Assembly: GCA_002011215.1 (NCBI GenBank)
Contig: MTML01000067.1
Span: forward strand, 1 to 15,438
DNA: 15,438 bases
Direction: 5' to 3'
DNA from: Archaeoglobus sp. JdFR-24
GTDB lineage: Archaea > Halobacteriota > Archaeoglobi > Archaeoglobales > Archaeoglobaceae
The position numbers and the translations under genes are program-made. The notes beneath the pieces are model-generated. The model saw nothing but the letters and a program-made list of their open reading frames with translations, did no database searches and had not been told where the DNA came from. Of the stretch, positions 6,839 to 13,179 are shown one piece after another (positions within the stretch are counted from its first letter, which is position 1; each line of letters opens with the position of its first letter).

Positions 6839-7963
6839 TTAAAACTTCTTACGTTTAAAAATACTGATGAGCTTTTTACCAAAATCAGATAATTTATCCA
6901 TAATAACATTAGGATGATCTCGAGCAAAAACAATTTTTTCTAGCCCAAATATCCATGCAACATAGTTTTTATTTTTATAATTATAATTTATCTCAGTCAC
7001 TGGTATATAATCAATTTGAAGACAATATAGGAGTCTAATAGTCTTCCAGTTTATATTTAATGACTTAAATATACTCTCTTCTTCTTTCAATATACTCGAA
7101 ATTTTGTCTAAAATTGGAGCCAGTTGTTCAATCATTCTATATTCCTCTAGTCTATCTTCTATAGTAATCTCAAGGGGTTTATCAGCTTTTAAATCACTAA
7201 AAAACTTATGTGAAGGAATTACTCCAGAATAATATTCGATGCTTTTTTGAAAGATATCCTCTGGGATATCGTAATAATATTGTTTTCTCTCAAATTTTTT
7301 GAATTCAATGATCCCTACATCAAAATATTTGAGTTTACCAAAGCCTTTACATACATCACATTGTTTCATTCCAGTTCCAAGACAAAATAAACATTTTCGG
7401 TATCCAGCACCTCCGCACAGTGGACAGTAAACCTCTCCAGCACCACTACATTTTGGACATACCATTTCTAATGATCCAACCTTTTTAACTCCTTTCCCTA
7501 CACATTCTATGCAAAGTTTCCATCCAGTGCCTTTGCAGTAATCCCACATTGCTTTGGTGGGCAAGCAATATGGACAGGTAATTTCTCCATCACCTTTACA
7601 TTTATAACAAACATCAATTCTTTCACTATTTGGAATCGGAATTTCTTCATATTTTTCAACAAAAGATTTATTCTTTAATATTTCGGATTCTATTGTTGAA
7701 TCTAATTCCCAAACGTCTAACTTCTCACCAGTAGTTTTTACCCTCTTACTACTTTCCAGTGGCTCAAAAGCTTCTTTAACTTTTCGTGTTTCATACTGTA
7801 TTTTTAGGGTTACAAGGAAAACATCTTTATTTAGTACATTTATAATTTCAATATTTTCAGCAAAATTTATTGGAATTGTAGCTTTTTCTTTACTCCAACG
7901 GTTAAATATCTGTTTTATTTCTTTTTCTGATAATTTATGAACAAACTGATTTTTGTCTATCAT
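6839..7963 (-). CDS. DnaJ-type CxxCxGxG zinc-domain protein without a J domain (SSUH2-like arrangement)
   Basis: This 374-aa cytoplasmic protein has a polar N-terminal region (1-115), a cysteine-rich middle (119-205) and a helical C-terminal region (about 215-374). The middle holds eight modules near an 11-residue period: CYKCKGDG (119), CPYC (130), WDYCKGTG (140), CIECVGKG (151), CPKCSGAG (169), CPLCGGAG (180), CLFCLGTG (191) and CDVCKGFG (202). Fifteen cysteines remain; the third module has Trp140 where Cys is expected. Such modules bind zinc in pairs in DnaJ and in eukaryotic SSUH2 proteins, where they contact unfolded protein. There is no HPD J domain, so it is not a canonical Hsp40. The ATG at 7963 lacks a ribosome site, but an AT-rich TATA-like GTTTTATTT about 26 nt upstream suggests a leaderless mRNA. 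Its role is unknown; protein binding or chaperone adaptor is inference. Confidence 0.85.
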   Translation of the reverse strand: MIDKNQFVHKLSEKEIKQIFNRWSKEKATIPINFAENIEIINVLNKDVFLVTLKIQYETRKVKEAFEPLESSKRVKTTGEKLDVWELDSTIESEILKNKSFVEKYEEIPIPNSERIDVCYKCKGDGEITCPYCLPTKAMWDYCKGTGWKLCIECVGKGVKKVGSLEMVCPKCSGAGEVYCPLCGGAGYRKCLFCLGTGMKQCDVCKGFGKLKYFDVGIIEFKKFERKQYYYDIPEDIFQKSIEYYSGVIPSHKFFSDLKADKPLEITIEDRLEEYRMIEQLAPILDKISSILKEEESIFKSLNINWKTIRLLYCLQIDYIPVTEINYNYKNKNYVAWIFGLEKIVFARDHPNVIMDKLSDFGKKLISIFKRKKF

Positions 7964-8141
7964 ATAAGGTTCGATTACTAGTTACAAAAATAAAACTTTC
8001 GATGATGAGGGTTTGGTAGAATCTGTGTCTTCTTCTGCTCAATTAACTATTCAAATCCTAATTAAAACTAGAATTCTTCTGTAGCTATTTACGTGTCGTT
8101 TCTGTTAGTGGACATGTTTACATAAATCTATCTAGTCAAAA

Positions 8142-8149
8142 GATTTAAA
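8142..8149 (+). promoter_or_regulatory. TATA-like box upstream of the small zinc protein gene
   Basis: A GATTTAAATG string at about 8141-8150, preceded by purine-rich AAAA, lies roughly 26-30 nt before the expected transcript start near 8172. It fits a short-leader transcript for the gene starting at 8183. Confidence 0.4.
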
Positions 8150-8182
8150 TGTGAGGAAATTGAGGTTAATAGGGTGATACAA

Positions 8183-8395
8183 ATGGTACTAATAAAATGT
8201 CCAAGATGTGAGGGGAGAGGTAGACTTTCGTGGGATGATGGGAATCCTGTTGGTCATAGCATTCTTGGTATAATTCTCGATGCCATCACTGGCGGAACTG
8301 AAATATGTCCACTATGCAAAGGAAGAGGCTACATAGATGATGGCACAATTAAAGTACGTGGAGAACATAAAATATATTGGTATCATGATGAATAA
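8183..8395 (+). CDS. Small protein with two CxxCxGRG zinc half-sites
   Basis: This 70-aa protein starts at an ATG (8183) with GGGTGAT (8172-8178) just upstream. An in-frame GTG at 8174 would add three residues and is less likely. Residues 6-13 are CPRCEGRG and residues 42-49 CPLCKGRG, a pair of DnaJ-type modules that together can bind one zinc. The loop between them (LSWDDGNPVGHSILGIILDAITGG) is hydrophobic and glycine-rich. The acidic, aromatic tail ends HKIYWYHDE. It is divergently oriented to the 374-aa CxxCxGxG protein, with a shared 219-bp intergenic region, so the two may be co-regulated or may interact. It is too small to be a DnaJ. Function unknown. Confidence 0.75.
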   Translation: MVLIKCPRCEGRGRLSWDDGNPVGHSILGIILDAITGGTEICPLCKGRGYIDDGTIKVRGEHKIYWYHDE

Positions 8396-8558
8396 GCAAC
8401 TGGAACTTTGTTTAAAAAATATTCACTTTATCTATTGCTTAAAAATTCTTTTTAACACTTATTTTATATAATTGTCCTGTTAGCTTCTTAATGTCTTTTC
8501 TCGAAATTATTTTCCAGTCAACTAAACAGCAATGTAAACTTGACGAGAAAGCGATAAA
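8396..8558. other. AT-rich intergenic stretch, no gene seen
   Basis: Nothing recognisable apart from T-rich strings (for example near 8446-8456) that could end transcription of the small zinc protein gene. Confidence 0.4.
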
Positions 8559-8760
8559 ATGATAATCAAAGAAAAAGAGAAGGGGACACTAACCAAGGAG
8601 ATAGCAGAGATCGAAGGAATAACGAGCAAAGAGTAAATCAGACCTACAAGCAATACTGGACATTGGAGTAATCAGAAACTCCTATCACCTCTGACTCTAT
8701 TTGCTTCAGATATCATCATAGATTACCAAAATGCTAACAGTGTTTGAAGTTAGAAACCAT
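8559..8760 (+). pseudogene. IS481-like transposase N-terminal scrap (helix-turn-helix)
   Basis: ATG at 8559 reads MIIKEKEKGTLTKEIAEIEG then ITSKE and TAA. Shifting frame after ITS continues as EQRVNQTYKQYWTLE, giving the TxxEIAxxxGIxxxRVxQIYxxY pattern of the N-terminal helix-turn-helix in archaeal IS481-type transposases. The rest decays into unrecognisable sequence before 8820. The catalytic half of such a transposase is present as a separate relic at 12662-13079, possibly from another copy. Confidence 0.5.
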
Positions 8761-8819
8761 CCCAGCTTTCGCCGTTTTGCCAGACAAGGGTAACTTATGC
8801 AAAATAGTTCTAGACGAGC

Positions 8820-9702
8820 CTACCTCATTGTCCTTTCCCATATTTTTAATACTTCTTTTTCTAATTCACTACATAATTGAACTAAATTTCTCTGACATTC
8901 TGGATTTCCTTTTGCGTACTCCCACAAGCATTCTATCGCCTTGATAGTATTCCCACCTTTTTTGTAATTCTCATAAGCTTTTTTCCAAAAATATACTTTA
9001 TTTTCTCGCTCTGCAAGAGCTTGGTATTGGTCAGCAGCAGATTCATAATCTCCAGCTTTCTCATAGCATTGGGCTGCAAGATTTCTCAAACCGGCTATTG
9101 AGTAAATTTCAGCAGCTTCATGAAATCTTCCAGCTTTTTCATAACATTTGGCCTCATTCTCAAGTTGCCTAGCATATTTGTACCACTTAGCAGCCTCAAG
9201 ATAATCTCCTTCCTCTTCGTACTTTTTAGCATTTCTTACAGCAATTTTCTCCATAAGGTAATTTATCATATCAAAAAAAGGATACAAAAGAGAGAAAATA
9301 TCAAGACCGAATGGTTCAGACGTCCACCTCAAAATTAATAACACAATTACCACAAATGCTGTGGTAAAATATACAATATAATCAGATTCATGCCAGATAT
9401 AATATACAGCATAAACAGAGATTAAGAAAAGTATAACACCTACCGTAAAATATTTTTTTTGTTGTTTTAGTTTCTGAAATACCCAATACCCTTAAAATTA
9501 CTAATATAGGTATTACAGAATAAATAAGACGTAATAAGATTGCAAATCCATAATAATAAGCTACAAATATGGAAACTGCAATCACTATTAAAATAAATCC
9601 GAGTAGTGGAAAATAAAACACAACATCTCGCCTATTCATGAAGTATATCTCAAAATTAAAAATAAAAATTTTTTGATCCAAGACTTTGCTGTATTTTCCC
9701 AA
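8820..9702 (-). CDS. Membrane-anchored SNAP/TPR-repeat protein, split by a frameshift at an A8 run
   Basis: Two minus-strand frames join into a protein of about 293 aa if one A is removed from the eight-A run at 9453-9460. The first part (9702 to the run) has two hydrophobic spans, VVFYFPLLGFILIVIAVSIF and LLRLIYSVIPILVILRVL. After the run it reads KKYFTVGVILFLISVYAVYY and a fourth span, AFVVIVLLIL. The C-terminal half has alpha-solenoid repeats of the SNAP/TPR type: YEEEGDYLEAAKWY, YEKAGRFHEAAEIY, YEKAGDYESAADQY and NYKKGGNTIKAIECL, about 20 residues apart. These repeats normally bind partner proteins, here probably at the cytoplasmic face. The start is a TTG at 9702 or, less well supported, the ATG at 9639. 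Without the shift, 8820-9353 could be read alone from an internal GTG. Slippage, mutation or sequencing error are all possible. Confidence 0.75.
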
Positions 9703-9736
9703 ATTTTTTATCCCTAAAACATGATCTTAGTAGCAA

Positions 9737-9746
9737 TCTATATAAG
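9737..9746 (-). promoter_or_regulatory. TATA box for the SNAP/TPR membrane protein gene
   Basis: CCTTATATAG on the minus strand (9737-9746) predicts a transcript start near 9715, about 12 nt upstream of the TTG at 9702. This favours the TTG as the true start. Confidence 0.5.
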
Positions 9747-9843
9747 GAAAAAATAATAAGAAAGATTCCCTATACCATAGTGGAGTAGTCACTAATAGCT
9801 AATAGAAAATCTCAGAAAAACACTCAAACCCAGTGAAATTAGT

Positions 9844-9858
9844 AGAGTTTGAAACTCT
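9844..9858. promoter_or_regulatory. 15-bp palindrome upstream of a TATA box (candidate operator)
   Basis: AGAGTTTGAAACTCT is a perfect palindrome around a central G. It ends 25 bp upstream of the TATA box at 9884-9891 and lies between two divergent promoters. The position suits an activator or repressor site; this is inference. Confidence 0.4.
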
Positions 9859-9883
9859 TGTGACTGAAATCGCGATCGAAAGG

Positions 9884-9891
9884 GATATATA
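9884..9891 (+). promoter_or_regulatory. TATA box of the 234-aa membrane protein gene
   Basis: GATATATA preceded by the purine stretch CGAAAGG (BRE-like), centred about 26 nt before the ATG at 9915. It predicts a leaderless transcript, matching the absence of a ribosome site there. Confidence 0.6.
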
Positions 9892-9914
9892 CTTGGCAAC
9901 TAGATAAATAAAAC

Positions 9915-10619
9915 ATGAAAATTTTGGATCGGTTGATACACATTTGTTTAGAATATTTAAAATATTTAAACAAGTTTTATATTCAATATGGGCATTTAGT
10001 GAGAAAATATTATCTCTACGGTTTAGTTATTGGTGTAGGTTTGGGATCTACTTTGTGTTTTTTACTTACAACCCATCCGATATTTTTAGAAACCAAATTT
10101 TACCCCAATTCTGATGAGTACGTTATGTATATATGGATCATAGTTTACATAATAGCCCTCTTAGCTCCTATGTTTATTGTGGTAAAAGAATACAACAGAA
10201 GGCATGATGTTAGGTTAGAAGATGAAGAATTAAAAGAACAAGTGAGAATGGACGTTGCTGGTTTTGTAACTATTCTTTACTTGCCAGAAATGATTGGCTT
10301 ATTTTATATAAGTATGATGTTAAGTCCAGAACCTAGGAGCGTTAGCTTAGCTTTCATTTTATTTTTGATTATAATATCTCTTTTTGCAAGTTTTTTAATC
10401 CCAAAAGTCGAAAAATGTGAAGACGAGAATTCATACTTCTTTATGTTCTGTGGCGTGTTTATCGGTGGACTTTGGGGACCGATAATATATGCCTTTATAG
10501 GGCCTATATTACTTCTAATCCCGGTCATATATATAGTAATAAAATTGCTTCAGAAGGAAAAGGATTATTATCTTTCATCTATAGTTAATTCCTTGAGATT
10601 TAAAATAAAAATAAAATAA
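9915..10619 (+). CDS. Multi-pass membrane protein, about six spans
   Basis: The 234-aa protein belongs to no family I recognise. Hydrophobic spans lie at about residues 33-51, 71-92, 116-138, 143-163, 175-194 and 196-213. The polar N-terminus (1-30) is rich in Tyr and Leu. A charged loop (93-115) reads KEYNRRHDVRLEDEELKEQV, and a second, shorter loop is KVEKCEDEN. Ends are Lys-rich, suggesting both termini are cytoplasmic. It is transcribed divergently from the SNAP/TPR membrane protein, with a 212-bp shared promoter region containing two TATA boxes and a palindrome. No transporter signature motif is visible. The frame is intact, unlike most neighbouring genes. Confidence 0.8.
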   Translation: MKILDRLIHICLEYLKYLNKFYIQYGHLVRKYYLYGLVIGVGLGSTLCFLLTTHPIFLETKFYPNSDEYVMYIWIIVYIIALLAPMFIVVKEYNRRHDVRLEDEELKEQVRMDVAGFVTILYLPEMIGLFYISMMLSPEPRSVSLAFILFLIIISLFASFLIPKVEKCEDENSYFFMFCGVFIGGLWGPIIYAFIGPILLLIPVIYIVIKLLQKEKDYYLSSIVNSLRFKIKIK

Positions 10620-10656
10620 ATTAAGTTTTTTCTTGTGTTAATTAATGACATATGGT

Positions 10657-10770
10657 TTATAAAATAGTATATTGTTTTCCGCACTTTTTACATTCAAGAA
10701 CAATAAATACATAATTCTACTTTTTTATTATGAATTCATTCCCTCCGCATTCTTCGCAATAAATCTCCAT
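10657..10770 (-). pseudogene. Miniature zinc-ribbon gene with an in-frame TAG
   Basis: The ATG at 10770 has a textbook ribosome site, GGAGGTG (10778-10784), seven bases upstream, and a TATA-like CTTATATCC (about 10819-10827) about 26 nt before the expected transcript start. The frame reads MEIYCEECGGNEFIIKK, then TAG (10717-10719), then NYVFIVLECKKCGKQYTIL and TAA. CxxC at residues 5-8 and CKKC at 27-30 make a complete zinc ribbon only if the TAG is read through. A CAG or AAG to TAG change would explain it. Pyrrolysine decoding of TAG is known in some methanogens, but nothing in the window suggests it. Either a fresh pseudogene, a sequence error, or readthrough. Confidence 0.6.
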
Positions 10771-10831
10771 TAGAGAACACCTCCTCTCACAGTTTGGATG
10801 GGTATAGCTTATGCAGAAGGATATAAGTATT

Positions 10832-11177
10832 TTAGGCTCTTTTCCAACACACATCTCTGCAACACTTTTCTCCAAATCCCAAAGCTATGATGATTCATTA
10901 AAAGGACATTCAATGTTATGAAGTTGTAAACAGCCTCATTGTGTAGCGATACAATCTGAATGATTTTGCGAATTTGAACACATCCTCTATATAGATCTGA
11001 TTGACTTGAAATTCTGCCAGTTCTCAAGAAAAATCATCAGCTTGCTCTTCAAATGGGCTTTCTAAACCAGTTGACGTCAACACTCAGTGCAATCAACGAT
11101 GAATTTCGCATTCCTTGCCCTTCTCCTTGTGATAGAATTCAGATCTGCAGAATCATCGCTATAAAGCTGCTTAGATC
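10832..11177 (-). pseudogene. DDE transposase relic with internal deletion
   Basis: Minus-strand pieces in several frames read KQLYSDDSADLNSITRRRAR and AKFIVDCT, shift to SVDVNWFRKP, and then, after an apparent deletion of the core, to ENWQNFKSIRSI, IEDVFKFAKSFRLYRYTMR, VYNFITLNVLLM and IIIALGFGEKVLQR. The first block resembles the first catalytic Asp region (DxTxVxxDxNWFRK), and the last block a transposase C-terminus, as in IS4-like or ISA1214-like archaeal elements. Much of the middle, including the second Asp, is gone. The family assignment is uncertain. Confidence 0.55.
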
Positions 11178-11244
11178 AAGCTTGGAGATCTGGTATAATG
11201 TTTGCGGTAATTCAAAAAAGGAGATCAGAAATGATAAACTGAAA

Positions 11245-11338
11245 CAGAAAGATACTACAAATTGCCGGTAGTTTACCTAAATATGGAAAATTTAGCAATA
11301 GAGAAGTTGGAAATTGTAAGAACTCTTTATAAAGAAGA
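11245..11338 (+). pseudogene. Possible second GGGP synthase scrap
   Basis: The stretch around 11248-11276 matches the lipid-synthase pseudogene around 4205-4231 at about 24 of 27 aligned bases with one gap; both encode YYxLPxVYL. Further on, YGKFSNREV in another frame resembles SGKFGDPEV of the family. Beyond that the likeness fades. It is too short to be sure of its origin. Confidence 0.35.
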
Positions 11339-11973
11339 TTAATGATTCTTGTTCCATTTTTCAATCGTGTAGCCAGTAATTACAATTATTAGTAATACTA
11401 AACCAAGAAGGAACAATCTTAATCCTACTTGGGTCGTTGACAAGCCTACAAAAAGTCCAAAACAAGTAGCACTAAAATAACAAAACTTAATTTCTCGTCT
11501 TTCTTAAGGAAATAAATATATACCCGAAAGATAGCTGGTAGTCCAAAAAGCACCCAAATTGCTCGAAATAGTAATGGTATTGAGGGGGGGGACGGCTAAC
11601 ATTAACACAGCACCTAAAGCGAGACTAGACTCCAAAATTAAAAACTCTGATGGATGGTGGGTACTCTCTACGAATTTAAGAAGTTCAAAGCTATTTTAAC
11701 TATTTTAACAGAGTAAATCGTTAAAACTAGTAGTACTAGCAGAATTAAACCGTCTAAAAGTCTTACTAAACTTGGGGTAGCTAAACCAATGATACTGCCA
11801 TAAGTGGCGCCTAGCAAAAACCAGAACAAATACGATCTTAATACGTGGTCATATCTAATGATGTTAACGAAATAATTCAGAAAACCTATTATAACTGTCT
11901 CATGGTGTTTTACATACTCTGGAAAGATACAATTTAACTTTAAAAATTTTACTAATAACTGGTACTGTAACAT
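11339..11973 (-). pseudogene. Broken multi-pass membrane protein gene
   Basis: The first 101 codons (11973-11668) are open: a polar start with FPEYVKHHETVIIGFLNYF, then hydrophobic spans LRSYLFWFLLGATYGSIIGL and LLDGLILLVLLVLTIYSV. After a shift near 11680 the product continues as KFVESTHHPSEFLILESSLA and LGAVLMLAVPP to an eight-G run (11584-11591). A one-base shift there gives SIPLLFRAIWVLFGLPAIF and KKDEKLSFVILVLLVLDF. A third shift near 11455 leads to GLFVGLSTTQVGLRLFLLGL, ITGYTIEKWNKNH and TAA. The sense of each piece shows a real five- or six-span protein of about 210 aa. A TATA element (GCATATACC, 11992-12000 minus) is 26 nt upstream of the ATG, predicting a leaderless transcript. Function unknown. 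Confidence 0.65.
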
Positions 11974-11991
11974 TTTTTGGTTGTCTACGGT

Positions 11992-12000
11992 GGTATATGC
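11992..12000 (-). promoter_or_regulatory. TATA box of the broken membrane protein gene
   Basis: GCATATACC on the minus strand is centred about 24-26 nt upstream of the ATG at 11973, consistent with a leaderless transcript. Confidence 0.45.
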
Positions 12001-12090
12001 ATTCTTCCCACCCGGAGAGGCTTATACCTACTCCTACATAAGCTTTGGAGTTTTAAGTCGGTTTATTTCCTTTGTAGAGGTGGTTTTGTA

Positions 12091-12144
12091 ATGTCTCTTA
12101 AAATTAGGGAGATTAATTCCTTGTTTATTTTATTGTTGATTTAA
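12091..12144 (+). pseudogene. 5' fragment of an unknown gene with good ribosome site
   Basis: AGAGGTGGT (12076-12084) precedes ATG at 12091, which reads MSLKIREINSLFILLLI to a TAA. A TATA-like CTTATACC (about 12020-12028) is upstream. Shifted frames beyond the stop give short pieces such as KVVSSVNTLYKCQIG, so this looks like the start of a truncated, decayed gene, possibly a transposase. Confidence 0.35.
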
Positions 12145-12203
12145 GGACATATAAAAAGTTGTAAGTTCTGTAAACACCCTGTATAAGTGCCAAATAGGAA
12201 AAA

Positions 12204-12211
12204 TTTATATA
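12204..12211 (+). promoter_or_regulatory. TATA box of the small 67-aa gene
   Basis: TTTATATA with an upstream purine-rich GGAAAAA (BRE-like). The predicted start near 12234 gives a leader of about 20 nt that includes the ribosome site at 12241-12248. Confidence 0.55.
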
Positions 12212-12254
12212 CAATAATAATTAATTAACAAGAAATTTCTAGGAGGTGGGTAAA

Positions 12255-12459
12255 TTGGAGGAAGAAGAATTAAAAGAAATTATTAAAAAAATTATATTAG
12301 AAGAAGAACTCAGAAAACTTGAAGGATTAAAAAAGCTAAATGACCTAGGGACCATGTACCCCTATAGATGTATACGAATTTGAAAGAGAGTACCCAGATC
12401 TCGTTCACACTCCTGAATTTGAATTTGCATGGAAAATGGTGCGTATGAGAAGAATTTAA
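12255..12459 (+). pseudogene. Small charged helical protein gene, one frameshift
   Basis: A TTG start (12255) with the strong ribosome site AGGAGGTG (12241-12248, 6-nt spacing) and an upstream TATA box is convincing. The first frame reads EEEELKEIIKKIILEEEL, RKLEGLKKLNDLGTMYP, and then runs to a stop. Removing one base near 12362 restores IDVYEFEREYPDLVHTPEFE, FAWKMVRMRRI and TAA, a protein of about 67 aa. The N-terminal half is a highly charged amphipathic helix or coiled coil; the second half is acidic and aromatic. The size resembles small antitoxins or DNA-binding accessory proteins, but I do not recognise the family and see no toxin gene beside it. A T-rich tract follows the stop. Confidence 0.6.
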
Positions 12460-12465
12460 AAATCT

Positions 12466-12500
12466 GAATTTCTTTATATTTTTATTATATTTTTTTATCT
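12466..12500 (+). terminator. T-rich terminator region
   Basis: Several runs of four to seven T (TTTCTTTATATTTTTATTATATTTTTTT-like, starting about 12469) directly follow the small gene. Runs of T without a hairpin are the usual archaeal termination signal. Confidence 0.45.
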
Positions 12501-12661
12501 ACATTTTGTCTTTCCCTATTTTTCTATGATATACTGGTTTAGTTTCCCCCTATTTGCTTTAATTCTGATGTTTTGTCAGTCTTTTCGACTGTTTCTTCAG
12601 CTAACTGCTGTGATGAAAGTAACGCCACAAGTCTTGCTAAACCAGATTTGGTTAGGAAAAC

Positions 12662-13079
12662 ATGAATAAGAAGAAAAGAAGGGAACACGTGAGTTTGGAA
12701 GAAGCATTCCTGTCTTTATGGCAAGGAGATCGGAAAAGACTTGATGATAAATGGGATAATCTCTCTCATGGATGATGCAAGCCGTTTTATCACTTGGTAT
12801 GGTGTTTTCGATTCAGTTACTACTGAGAACATGATTAGAGATCTAAAAATGGGATTCAAGGAATATGGAACTCCGGACGAAATACTAAACAGATCACGGA
12901 ACTAAATTCGTTACAGCTAAAGGAAGAGAGAAGGCTAAGCACAAGTTCAAGGAGTTTTTAGCGGAGAATGGGGTAAAGCATATTCTGAGTCTGAATTTTG
13001 ATGAACGTGAGACACCTTACCAAGCTTTTCTGGGTAGTTGCCTACTGGAAGGGTTTTTGATTACACCAAGAGGTGGTTG
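12662..13079 (+). pseudogene. IS481/rve-type transposase relic
   Basis: Three plus-strand frames in succession: MNKKKRREHVSLEEAFLSLW then QGDRKRLDDKW; next GIISLMDDASRFITWYGVFD, TTENMIRDLKMGFKEYGTP and DEIL; then TDHGTKFVTAKGREKAKHKF, KEFLAENGVKHI. The WxxDxxxL and LMDDASR blocks, YGxPxEILTDHGTKF and FLxENGVKHI are the classical retroviral-integrase-type core of IS481 transposases, including the first two catalytic aspartates. The third block (NGKxE) is unreadable after 13000. One-base shifts lie near 12770 and 12890. The helix-turn-helix half is missing upstream. Confidence 0.8.
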
Positions 13080-13179
13080 ATTGAAGAAGTGAAATTATTT
13101 CGGGATACCACAGAATGGGTTTAACAGAAAAAAAATAAAAAAGATTAGAGTGAAAACGTGGAAATAGGGTGTGATTACT

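Noticed and set aside
8001..8045. C/D box sRNA candidate (ATGATGA box)
   Set aside because: A C-box-like ATGATGA is present, but no CTGA D box follows at a suitable distance and there is no paired C'/D' motif.
10304..10528. Minus-strand ORF inside the 234-aa membrane gene
   Set aside because: Antisense shadow without a ribosome site; the plus frame has a promoter and coherent membrane spans.
10717..10719. Pyrrolysine decoding of the TAG in the zinc ribbon
   Set aside because: No pyl genes or other supporting context are visible; mutation or sequence error is simpler.
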